Assembly: GCA_964036315.1 (NCBI GenBank)
Contig: CAXIWW010000817.1
Span: 3,383,501-3,447,500 of the forward strand
Reading direction: 5' to 3'
Length of the DNA stretch: 64,000 nt
Source of the DNA: Acanthosepion esculentum
Lineage: Eukaryota; Mollusca; Cephalopoda; Sepiida; Sepiidae
Shown one piece after another: positions 12,901 to 24,447 of the stretch (position 1 is its first letter; each line of letters begins with the position of its first letter). The position numbers were made by a program, and so were the translations under genes. The notes under the pieces are model-generated. The model did not search any database, was not told the origin of the DNA, and saw nothing but the letters and a program-made list of their open reading frames with translations.

Positions 12901-15900
12901 GCTATCAGCTGTTGGCACATTTGCTATCAGCTTTTGGCACTTTTGCTATCAGCTGTTGGCACTTTTGCTATCACCTGTTGGCACTTTTGCTATAAGCTGT
13001 TGGCACTTTTGCTATCAGCTGTGGTGCTGTTGGCACTTTTGCTATCAACTGGTGTTGTTCGCAAGTTTTTATATAAACATGTATTTTTATACTTTCATAG
13101 TGTTTTTTTTTAGTGGGGTCACTATTTGCTCATAGCTGGGACCCTTTGTGATCAGAAGACTTGCTGTCAGATGTAGTTTATAGTCATACCTAGGACTAGT
13201 TGGCACTGTGGTGCTGTTGGCACTTTTGCTATCAGCTTTTGGCACCTTTGCTATCAGCTGTTGTCACTTTTGCTATCAGCTGTTGGCACTTTTGCTCTTA
13301 GTTGTTGGCACTTTTGCTATCAGCTTTTGGCACTTTTGGTATCAGCTGTTGTCACTTTATCTATCAGCTGTTCGCACTTTTGCTATCAGCTGTTGGCACT
13401 TTTGCTATCATCTGTTGGCACTTTTGCTATCAGCTGTGGTGCTGTTGGCACTTTTGCTATCAACTGGTGTTGTTCGCAAGTTTTTATATAAACATGTATT
13501 TTTATACGTTCATAGTGTTTTTTTTAGGGGGTGGTCACTATTTGCTCATAGCTGGGACCCTTTGTGATCAGAAGCCTTGCTGTCAGATATAGTTTATAGT
13601 CATACCTAGGACTAGTTGGCACTGTGGTGCTGTTGGCACTTTTGCTATCAGCTGTTGACACTTTTGCTATCAGCTGTTGGCACTTTTGCTATCAGCTGTT
13701 GGCACTTTTGCTATCAGCTGTGGTGCAGTTTGCACTTTTGCTATCAACTGGTGTTGTTTGCAAGTTTTTATTTAAACATGTATTTTTATACATTCATAGA
13801 GTTTTTTTTAGTGGGGGGGTCACTATTTGCTCATAGCTGGGAGCCTTTGTGATCAGAAGCCTTGCTGTCAGATGTAGTTTATAGTCATACCTAGGACTAG
13901 TTGGCAATGTGGTGCTGTTGGCACTTTTGCTATCAGCTGTTGGTAATTTTGCTATCAGCTGTTGGCACTTTTGCTATCAGCTGTTGGCACTTTTGCTATC
14001 AGCTGTTGGCACTTTTGCTATCAGCTGTGGTGCTGTTGGCACTTTTGCTATCAACTGGTGTTGTTCGCAAGTTTTTACATAAACATGTATTTTTATACGT
14101 TCATAGTGTTTTTTTTGTGGGGGGTCACTATTTGCACATAGCTGGGACCCTTTGTGATCAGAAGCCTTGCTGTCAGATATAGTTTATATTCATACCTAGG
14201 ACTAGTTGGCACTGTGGTGCTGTTGGCACTTTTCCTATCAGCTGTTGACACTTTTGCTATCAGCTGTTGGCACTTTTGCTCTCAGCTGTTGGCACTTTTG
14301 CTATCAGCTGTGGTGCAGTTTGCACTTTTGCTATCAACTGATGGTGTTCGCAAGTTTTTATATAAACATGTATTTTTATACATTAATAGTGTTTTTTTTT
14401 AGTTGGGGGGCACTATTTGCTCATAGCTGGGACCCTTTGTGATCAGAAGCCTTTGCTGTCAGATGTAGTTATAGTCATACCTTGGACTAGTTGGCAATGT
14501 GGTGCTGTTGGCACTTTTCCTATCAGCTGTTGGCACATTTGCTATCAGCTGTTGGCATTTTGCTATCAGCTGTGGTGGTGTTGGCACTTTTGCTATCAGC
14601 TTTTGGCACTTTTGCTATCAGCTGTTGGCACTTTTGCTATCAGCTGTTGGCACTTTTGCTATTAGCTGTGATGATTTTGGCACTTTTGCTATCAACAGGT
14701 GTTGTTCGCAAGTTTTTATATAAACAGGTATTTTATACTTTCATAGTGTTTTTTTTTAGTGGGGAGTAACTATTTGCTCATAGCTGGGACCCTTTGTGAT
14801 CAGAAGCCTTGCTGTCAGATGTAGTTTATAGTCATACCTAGGACTAGTTGGCACTGTGGTGCTGTTGGCACTTTTGCTATCAGCTGTTGGCACTTTTGCT
14901 ATCAGCTGCTGGCACTTTTGCTATCAGCTGTTGGCACTTTTGCTATCAGCTGTGGTGCTGTTGGCACTTTTGCTATCAACTGGTGTTGTTCGCAAGTTTT
15001 TATATAAAAATGTATTTTTATACTTTCATATTGTTTTTTTTTTAGTGGGGGGTCACAATTTTCTCATAGCTGGGACCCTTTGTGATCAGAAGACTTGCTG
15101 TCAGATGTAGTTTATAGTAATACCTAGGACTAGTTGGCACTGTGGTGCTTTTGGCACTTTTGCTAACAGCTGTTTGCACTTTTGCTATCAGCTGTTGGCA
15201 CTTTTGCTATCAACTGTTGTTGTTCGCAAGTTTTTATATAAACATGAATTTTTATACATTCATAGTGTTTTTTTTTAGTGGGGTGTCACTATTTGCTCAT
15301 AGCTGGTACCCTTTTTGATCGGAAGCCTTGATGTCAGATGTATTTTATAATCATATCTAGGACTAGTTGGCACTGTGGTGCTGTTGGCGCTTTTGCTATC
15401 AGCTGTTGGCACTTTTGCTATCAGCTGTCGGCACTTTTGCTATCAGCTTTTGGCACTTTTGCTATCAGCTGTTGGCACTTTTGCTATCAGCTGTTGGCAC
15501 TTTTGCTATCAGCTTTTGGCACTTTTGAAATCAGCTGTTGGCACTTTTGCTATCAACTGTTGGCACTTTTGCTATAAGCTGTGGTGCTGTTTGCACTTTT
15601 GCTATCAACTGGTGTTGTTCGCAAGTTTTTATATAAACATGTATTTTATACTTTCATAGTCTTTTTTTTAGTGGGGGGTCATTATTTGCTCATAGATGAC
15701 ACCCTTTGTGATCAGAAGCCTTGCTGTCAGATGTACTTTATAGTCATACCTAGGACTAGTTGGCACTGTGGTGCTGTTGGCACTTTTGCTATCAGCTGTT
15801 GGCACTTTTGCTATCAGCTGTTGGCACTTGTGCTATCAGCTGTTGCCACTATTGCTATCAGCTGTTGGCACTTTTGCAATCAGCTGTGGTGCTGTTGGCA

Positions 15901-16024
15901 TTTTTGCTATCAACTGGTGTTGTTCGAAAGTTTTAATATAAACATGTATTTTTATACATTCATAGTGTTTTTTTTATTGGGGGGTCACTATTTGCTCATA
16001 GCTGAGTCCCTTTGTGATCAGAAC
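6991..16024 (+). repeat. Array A, segment with about 26 cores and several long minisatellite runs
   Basis: Ordinary head-to-tail composite units. The run at 9,181-9,722 is about 24 copies and contains an internal duplication of 162 bp (seven 22-mers plus one 8-bp GTGGTGCT spacer): GCTGCTGGCAG occurs at 9,203 and again at 9,365. A distinctive pair of shortened repeats (GGCATTTTGGTATCATC then GGCATTTTTCTATC) occurs near 9,525 and again near 11,290, marking another unit-level duplication. Long runs also occur at 12,630-13,050. Confidence 0.88.
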
Positions 16025-17603
16025 CCTTGCTGTCAGATATAGTTTATAGTCATACCTAGGATTAGTTGGCTATGTGGTGCTGTTTGCACTTTTGCTATCA
16101 GCTGTTGGCACTTTTGCTATCATCTGTTGGCACATTTGCTATAAGCTGTTGGCACTTTTTCTATCAAATGTGGTGCTGTTAGCACTTTTGCTATCAGCTG
16201 TTGGCACTTATGCTATCAGCTGTTTGCACTTTTGCTATCAGCTTTTGGCACTTTTGGTATCAGATGTTGGCACTTTTCCTATCAGATGTTGGCAATTTGC
16301 TATCAGCTGTTGGCACTTTTGCTATCAGCTGTTGGCACTTTTGGTATCATCTGTTAGCACTTTTGCTATCAGCTGTTGGCACTTTTGCTATTAGCTGTTG
16401 GCACTTTTGTTATCAGCTGTTGGCATTTTTGGTATCATCTGTTGGCACTTATGCTATCAGCTGTTGGCACTTTTGCTATCAGCTGTTGGCACTTTTGGTA
16501 TCATCTATTGGCACTTTTGCTATCACCTGTTAGCAATTTTGCTATCAGCTGTTGGCACTTTTGCTATCAGCTTTTGGCACTTTTGCTATCAGCTGTTGGC
16601 ACTTTTGCTACCAGCTGTTGGCACTTTTGCTATTAGCTGTTGGCACTTTTGCTATCAGCAGTTGGCACCTAATCTATCAGCTGTGGTGCTTTTGGCACTT
16701 TTGCTATCAACTGGTTTTGTTCGCAAGTTTTTATATAAACATGTATTTTTCTACTTTCATAGTGTGTTTTTTTTAGTGGGGCGTCACTATTGGCTCATAG
16801 CTGGGACCCTTTGTGATCAGAACCCTTGCTGTCAGATGTAGTTTATAGTCATACCTAGGACTAGTTGGCACTGTGGTGCTGTTGGCACTTTTGCTATCAG
16901 CTGTTGGCACTTTTGCTATCAGCTGTTGGCACGTTTGCTATCAGCTGTTGGCACTTTTGCTATCAGCTGTGGTGCTGTTGGCACTTTTGCTATCAACTGG
17001 TGTTGTTCGCAAGTTTTTATATAAACATGTATTTTAATACTTTCATAGTGTTTTTTTTTAGTGGGGGGTCACTATTTGCTCATAGATTGGACCCTTTGTG
17101 ATCAGAAGTCTTGCTGTCAGATGTAGTTTATAGTCATACCTAGGACTAGTTGGCACTGTGGAGCTGTTAGCACTTTTGCTATCAGCTGTTGGCACTTCTG
17201 CTACTAGCTGTTGGCACTTTTGCTATCAGCTGTTGTCACGTTTGCTATCAGCTGTGGTGCTTTTGGCACTTTTGCTATCAACTGGTTTTGTTCGCAAGTT
17301 TTTATATAAACATGTATTTTTCTACTTTGATAGTGTTTTTTTTTTAGTGGGGGTCACTATTTGCTCATAGTTTGGACCCTTTGTGATCAGAAGCCTTGCT
17401 GTCAGATGTAGTTTATAGTCATACCTAGGACAAGTTGGCACTGTGGTGCAGTTGGCACTGTTGCTATCAGCTGTTGGCACTTTTGCTATCAACTGGTGTT
17501 GTTCGCAAGTTTTTATATAAACATGTATTTTTATACATTCATAGTGTTCTTTTTAGTGGTAGGTCACTATTTACTCATAGCTTGGACCCTTTGTGATCAG
17601 AAG
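16025..17603 (+). repeat. Array A tandem duplication (offset 1,579 bp), copy 1
   Basis: Block of four cores that includes the long run at 16,081-16,708. It matches the next 1.4-1.5 kb with an offset of 1,579-1,580 bp. Shared markers are CAGATATAG, GGCTATGTGG, the TTTTTCTACTTTCATAG core variant and AGGACAAGTTGG (17,427 and 19,007). Confidence 0.87.
16081..16708 (+). repeat. Longest 22-bp minisatellite run (about 28 copies), first copy
   Basis: About 628 bp of 22-bp repeats without an intervening core, one of the two longest such runs. Copies differ by single-base changes (GGTATC for GCTATC, CATCTG for CAGCTG, AGCTTTTGG for AGCTGTTGG) and a few 1-2-bp losses. Two 8-bp GTGGTGCT spacers interrupt it. 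The same run, with the same variant order, recurs at 17,660-18,286, so the two share a recent duplication. Confidence 0.9.
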
Positions 17604-19070
17604 CCTTGCTGTCAGATATAGTTTATAGTCATACCTAGGACTAGTTGGCTATGTGGTGCTGTTTGCAATTTTGCTATCAGCTGTTGGCACTTTTGCTATC
17701 ATCTGTTGGCACTTTTGCTATAAGCTGTTGGCAATTTTTCTATCAAATGTGGTGCTGTTAGCACTTTTGCTATCAGCTGTTGGCACTTATGCTATCAGCT
17801 GTTTGCACTTTTGCTATCAGCTTTTGGCACTTTTGGTATCAGCTGTTGGAACTTTTCCTATCAGATGGTGGCAATTTGCTATCAGCTGTTGGCACTTTTG
17901 CTATCAGCTTTTGGCACTTTTGGTATCATCTGTTAGCACTTTTGCTATCAGCTGTTGGGACTTTTGCTATTAGCTGTTGGCACTTTTGTTATCAGCTGTT
18001 GGCACTTTGGTATCATCTGTTGGCACTTATGCTATCAGCTGTTGGCAATTTTTCTATCAGCTGTTGGCGCTTTTGGTATCATCTATTGGCACTTTTGCTA
18101 TCAGCTGTTGGCACTTTTGCTATCAGCTGTTGGCTCTTTTGCTATCAGCTTTTGGCACTTTTGCTATCAGCTGTTGGCACTTTTGCTACCAGCTGTTGGC
18201 ACTTTTGCTATCAGCTGTTGGCACTTTTGCTATCAGCAGTTGGCACCTAAGCTATCAGCTGTGGTGCTTTTGGCACTTTTGCTATCAACTGGTTTTGTTC
18301 GCCAGTTTTTATATAAACATGTATTTTTCTACTTTCATAGTGTGTTTTTTTTAGTGGGGCGTCACTATTGGCTCATAGCTGGGAACCTTTGTGATCAGAA
18401 GCCTTGCTGTCAGATGTAGTTTATAATCATACCTAGGACTAGTTGGCACTGTGGTGCTGTTGGCACATTTGCTATCAGCTGTTGGCACTTTTGCTATCAG
18501 CAGTTGGCACGTTTGCTATCAGCTGTTGGCACTTTTGCTATCAGCTGTGGTGCTGTTGGCACTTTTGCTATCAACTGGTGTTGTTCGCAAGTTTTTATAT
18601 AAACATGTATTTTAATACTTTCATAGTGTTTTTTTTTAGTGGGGGGTCACTATTTGCTCATAGCTTGGACCCTTTGTGATCAGAAGTCTTGCTGTCAGAT
18701 GTAGTTTATAGTCATACCTAGGACTAGTTGGCACTGTGGAGCTGTTAGCACTTTTGCTATCAGCTGTTGGCACTTTTGCTACTAGCTGTTGGCACTTTTG
18801 CTATCAGCTGTTGGCACTTTTGCTATCAGCTGTGGCGGTTTTGGCACTTTTGCTATCAACTGGTTTTGTTCGCAAGTTTTTATATAAACATGTATTTTTC
18901 TACTTTCATAGTGTGTTTTTTTTTAGTGGGGCGTCACTATTTGCTCATAGCTGGGACATTTTGTGATCAGAAGCCTTGCTGTCAGATGTAGTTTATAGTC
19001 ATACCTAGGACAAGTTGGCACTTTGGTGCAGTTGGCACTGTTGCTATCAGCTGTTGGCACTTTTGCTATC
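17604..19070 (+). repeat. Array A tandem duplication (offset 1,579 bp), copy 2
   Basis: Second copy of the preceding block. Similarity fades at about 19,070, just past the GTGCAGTTGGCACTG marker shared with 17,447, where copy 1 goes into a core but copy 2 continues with 22-mers. Confidence 0.85.
17660..18286 (+). repeat. Longest 22-bp minisatellite run, second copy
   Basis: Duplicate of the run starting 1,579 bp upstream, of almost equal length, ending at the same kind of core (AACTGGTTTTG rather than the usual AACTGGTGTTG). Small differences include loss of one T in a GGCACTTTGG step and extra G-for-C changes. Confidence 0.88.
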
Positions 19071-22000
19071 AGCTGTTGGCACTTATACTATCATCTGTTG
19101 GCACTTTTGCTATGAGCTTTTGGCACTTTTGGTATCAGCTGTTGCCACTTTTGCTATCAGCTGTTGGCACTTTTGCTATCAGCTGTTGGCACTTTTGGTA
19201 TCATCTGTTGGCACTTTTGCTATCAGCTGTTGGCACTTTAGCTATTAGCTGTGGTGCTGTTGGCACTTTTGCTATCAACTGGTGTTGTTCGCAATTTTTT
19301 ATATAAACATGTATTTTTATATTTTCATAGTGTTTTTTTTTTAATGGGGTGTCACTATTTGCTCATAGCTGGGACCCTTTGAGTTCAGAAGCCTTGCAGT
19401 CAGATGTAGTTTATAATCATACCTAGGACTAGTTGGCACTGTGGAGCTGTTGGCACTTTTGCTATCAGCTGTTGGCACTTTTGCTATCAGCTGTTGGCAC
19501 TTGTGCTATTAGCTGTGGTGCTGTTGGCACTTTTGCTATCAACTGGTGTTGTTCGCAAGTTTTTATATAAACATGTATTTTTATATTTTCATAGTGTTTT
19601 TTTTTTAGTGGGGGTCACTATTTGCTCATAGCTGGGACCCTTTGTGGTCAGAAGTCTTGCTGAAAGATGTAGTTTATAGTCATACCTAAGACTAGTTGGC
19701 ACTGTGGTGCTGTTGTCACTTTTGCTATCAGCTGTTGGCACTTTTGCCATCAGCATTTTGCACTTTTGCTATCAGCTGTTAGCACTTTTGCTATCAGGTG
19801 TGGTGCTGTTGGCACTTTTGCTATAAACTGGTGTTTTTCGCATGTTTTTATATAAACATATATTTTTATACTTTCATAGTGTTTTTTTTTATTGGGGGGT
19901 CACTATTTGCTCATGGCTGGGATCCTTTGTGATCAGAAGCCTTGCTGTCAGATGTAGTTTATAGTCATACCTAGAACTAGTTGGCAATGTGGTGATGTTG
20001 GCACTTTTGCTATCAGCTGTTGGAACTTTTGCTATCAGCTGTGGTGCTGTTGTCACTTTTGCTATCAACTGGTGTTGTTCGCAAGTTTTTATATAAACAT
20101 GTATTTTTATACATTCATAGTGTTGTTTTTTTTAGTGGGGGGTCACTATTTGCTCATAGCTGGGACACTTTGTGATCAGAAGCCTTGCTGTCAGATGTAG
20201 TTTATAGTCATACCTAGGACGAGTTGGCAATGTGGTGCTGTTGGCACTTTTGCTATCAGCTGTTTGCACTTTTGCTATCAGCTGTTGGCACTTTTGCTAT
20301 CACCTGTTGGCACTTTTGCTATCAACTGTGGTGCTGTAGGCACTTTTGCTATCAACTGGTGTTGTTCGCAAGTTTTTATATAAACATGTATTTTTATACT
20401 TTCATAGTGTTTTTTTTTAGTGGGGGGTCACTATTTGCTCATAGGTGGGACCCTTGTGATCAGAAGCCTTGCTGTCAGATGTAGTTTATATTCATACCTA
20501 GGACTAGTTGGCACTGTGGTGCTGTTGGCACTTTTGCTATCATATTTTGGCACTTTTGGAATCAGCTGTTGGCACTTTTGCTATGAGCTGTTGGCACTTT
20601 TGCTATCATCTGTTGGCACTTTTGCTATCAGCTGTTGGCACTTTTGCCATCAGCTTTTGGCACTTTTGGTATCAGCTGTTGGCACTTTTGCTATCAGCTG
20701 TTGGCACTTTTTCTATCAGCTGTGGTGCTGTTGGCACTTTTGCTATCAACTGGTGTCGTTCGCAAGTTTTTATATAAACATGTATTTTTATACTTTCATA
20801 GTGTTTTTTTCTTTTAGTGGGGGTCACTATTTACTCATAGCTGGGACCATTTGTGATCAGAAGCCTTGCTGTCAGATGTAGTTTATAGTCATACCTAGGA
20901 CTATTTGGCACTGTGGTGCTGTTGGCACTTTTGCTATCAGCTGTAGGCACTTTTGCTATCAGCTGTAGGCACTTTTGCTATCAGCTTTTGGCACTTTTGG
21001 TATCAGCTGTTGGCACTTTTGCTATCAGCTGTTGGCACTTTTGCTATCAGCTCTTGGCACATTTACTATCAGCTGTTGGCACTTTTGCTATCAGCTGTGG
21101 TGCTGTTGGCACTTTTGCTATCAACTGGTGTTGTTCGCAAGTTTTTATATAAACATGTATTTTTATACTTTCATAGAGTTTTTTTTTTAGTGGGGTTAAC
21201 TATTTGCTCATAGCTGGGACCATTTGTGATCAGAAGCCTTGCTGTCAGATGTAGTTTATAGTCATACCTAGGACTAGTTGGCACTGTGGTGCTGTTGGCA
21301 CTTTTGCTATGAGCTGTTGGCACTTTTGCTATCAGCTGTGGTGCTGTCGGCACTTTTGCTATCAACTGGTGTTGTTCGCAAGTTTTTATATAAACATGTA
21401 TTTTTATACTTTCATAGTGTTTTTTTCTTTTAGTGGGGGTCACTATTTGCTCATAGCTGGGACCCTTTGTGATCAGAAGCTTGCTGTCAGATGTAGTTTA
21501 TTGTCATACCTAGGACTAGTTGGCACTGTGGTGCTGTTGGCACATTTGCTATCAGCTGTTGGCACTTTTGCTATCAGCTGTTGGCACTTTTGCTATCAGC
21601 TGTTGGCACTTTTGCTATCAGCTATTGGCACTTTTGCTATCAGCTGTTGGCACTTTTGCTATCATCTGTGGTGCTGTTGGCACTTTTGCTATCAACTGGT
21701 GTTGTTCGCAAGTTTTTATATAAGCATGTATTTTTATACTTTCATAGTGTTTTTTTATAGTGGGGGGTCACTATTTGCTCATAGCTGGGACCCTTTGTGA
21801 TCAGAAGCCTTGCTGTCAGATGTAGTTTATAGTCATACCTAGGACTAGTTGGCACTGTGGTGCTGTTGGCACTTTTGCTATCAGCTGTTGGCACTTTTGC
21901 TATCAGCTGTTGGCACTTTTGCTATCAGCTGTGGTGCTGTTGGCACTTTTGCTATCAACTGGTGTTGTTCGCAAGTTTTTACATAAACATGTATTTTTAT

Positions 22001-24042
22001 ACATTCATAGTGTTTTTTTTTTAGTGGGGGGTCACTATTTGCTCATAGCTGGGACCCTTTGTGATCAGAAGCCTTGATGTCAGTGTAGTTTATAATCATA
22101 CCCAGGACTAGTTGGCAATGTGGTGCTGTTGGCACTTTTGCAATCAGCTTTTGGCACTTTTGCTATCAGCTGTTGGCACTTTTGCTATCAGCTGTTGGCA
22201 CTTTTGCTATCAGCTGTTGGCACTTTTGCTATCATCTGTGGTGCTTTTGTCACTTTTGGTATCAACTGGTGTTGTTCGCAAGTTTTTATATAAACATGTA
22301 TTTTTATACATTCATAGTGTTTTTTTTTTAGTGGGGGGTCAATATTTGCTCATAGCTGGGACCCTTTGTAATCAGAAGCCTTGCTGTCAGTGTAGTTTAT
22401 AATCATACCTAGGACTAGTTGGCAATGTGGTGCTGTTGGCACTTTTGCTATCAGCTGTTGGCAATTTTGCTATCAGCTGTTGGCACTTTTGCTATCAGCT
22501 ATGGTGCTCTTGGCACTTTTGCTATCAACTGGTGTTGTTCGCAAGTTTTTATATAAATATGTATTTTTATACTTTCATAGTGTTTTTTTTTTAGTGGGGG
22601 GTCACTATTTGCTCATAGCTGGGACCCTTTGTGATCAGAAGCCTTGCTGTCAGATGTAGTTTATAGTCATACCTAGGACTAGTTGGCAATGTGGTGATGT
22701 TGGCACTTTTGCTATCAGCTGTTGGCACTTTTGCTATCAGCTGTTGGCACTTTTGCTATCAGCTGTTGGCACTTTTGCTATCAGCTGTGGTGCTGTTGGC
22801 ACTTTTGCTATCAACTGGTGTTGTTCGCAAGTTTTTATATAAGCAAGTATTTTTATACTTTCATAGAGTTTTTTTTATAGTGGGGGGTCACTATTTGCTC
22901 ATAGCTGGGACCCTTTGTGATCAGAAGCCTTGCTGTCAGATGTAGTTTATAGTCATACCTAGGACTAGTTGGCACTGTGGTGCTGTTGGCACTTTTGCTA
23001 TCAGCTGTTGGCACTTTTGCTATCAGCTGTTGGCACTTTTGCTATCAGCTGTGGTGCTGTTGGCACTTTTGCTATCAACTGGTGTTGTTCGCAAGTTTTT
23101 ATATAAACATGTATTTTTATACATTCATAGTGTTTTTTTTAGTGGGGGGTCACTAATTGCTCATAGCTGGGACCCTTTGTGTTCAGAAGCCTTGCTGTCA
23201 GTGTAGTTTATAATCATACCTAGGACTAGTTGGCAATGTGGTGCTGTTGGCACTTTTGCTATCAGCTGTTGGCACTTTTGCTATCAGCTGTTGGCACTTT
23301 TACTATAAGCTGTGGTGCTCTTGGCACTTTTGCTATCAGCTGGTGTTGTTCGCAAGTTTTTATATAAACATGTATTTTTATACTTTCATAGTGTTTTTTT
23401 TTAGTGGGGGGTCACTATTTGCTCATAGCTGTGAACCTTTGTGATCAGAAGCCTTGCTCTCAGTGTAGTTTATAGTCACACCTAGGACTAGTTGGCAATG
23501 TGGTGCTGTTGGCACTTTTGCTATCATCTGTATGCACTTTTGCTATCAGGTGTGGTGCTGTTGGCACTTTTGCTATCAACTTGTGTTGTTCGCAAGTTTT
23601 TATATAAACATGTATTTTTATACTTTCATAGAGTTTTTTTTGTGGTGAGTCAGTATTTGCTCATAGCTGGAACAATTTGTGATCAGAAGCCTTGCTGTCA
23701 GATGTAGTTTATAGTCATAACAAGGACTAGTTGGCACTGTGGTGCTTTTGGCACTTTTGTTATCAGCTGTTGGCACTTTTCTATCAGCTGTTGGCACATT
23801 TGCTATCAGCTGTTTGCACTTTTGGTATCAGCTGTTGGCACTTTTGGTATCAGCTGTTGGCACTTTTGCTATCAGCTTTTGGCACTTTTGCTCTCAGCTG
23901 TTGGCACTTTTGCTATCAGCTGTTGGCACTTTTGCTATCAACTGGTGTTGTTCGCAGGTTTTTATATAAACATGTATTTTTATACTTTCATAGTGTTTTT
24001 TTTTTAGTGGAGGGTCACTATTTGCTCATAGCTTGGACCCTT
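19071..24042 (+). repeat. Array A, segment with about 17 cores
   Basis: Regular composite units. Local variants mark related units: a C inside the T-tract (TTTCTTTTAGTGG) near 20,812 and 21,426, and GTCAGTGTAG (one base lost from GTCAGATGTAG) near 22,081, 22,388, 23,207 and 23,459. Nothing other than the satellite is present. Confidence 0.88.
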
Positions 24043-24163
24043 TGTGATCAGAAGCCTTGCTGTCAGATGTAGTTTATAGTCATACCTAGGACTAGTTGGC
24101 ACTGTGGTGCTGTTGGCACTTTTGCTATCAGCTGTTGGCACGTTTGGTATCAGCTGTTGGCAC
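24043..24163 (+). repeat. Source arm of a 121-bp inverted repeat
   Basis: These 121 bases run from TGTGATCAG in one core to the GGCAC of the second 22-mer. They are repeated exactly, in reverse complement, at 24,327-24,447. The arm includes an uncommon CACGTTTGGTATC variant, and that variant is in the inverted copy too, so this unit is the likely template. Confidence 0.93.
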
Positions 24164-24326
24164 TTTTGCTATCAGCTTTTGGCACTTTTGATATCAGCTG
24201 TTGGCACTTTTGCTATCAGCTGTTGGCACTTTTGCTATCAGCTTTTGCTATCAGCTGTGGTGCTGTTGGCACTTTTGCTATCAACTGGTGTTGTTCGCAA
24301 GTTTTTATATAAACATGTATTGTCAT

Positions 24327-24447
24327 GTGCCAACAGCTGATACCAAACGTGCCAACAGCTGATAGCAAAAGTGCCAACAGCACCACAGTGCCAACTAGTC
24401 CTAGGTATGACTATAAACTACATCTGACAGCAAGGCTTCTGATCACA
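24327..24447 (-). repeat. Inverted 121-bp copy, the only orientation break seen in array A
   Basis: Reads GTGCCAACAGCTGATACC on the + strand, which is array A on the minus strand. It matches 24,043-24,163 in reverse complement with no mismatch that I can find; the spacer is 163 bp. It sits inside a core, between AAACATGTATT plus a 5-bp GTCAT and the TAGTG that normally follows CA. About ten core bases (TTTATACTTT) are missing. A template switch during replication is the simplest explanation; an assembly error is the alternative. Confidence 0.93.
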
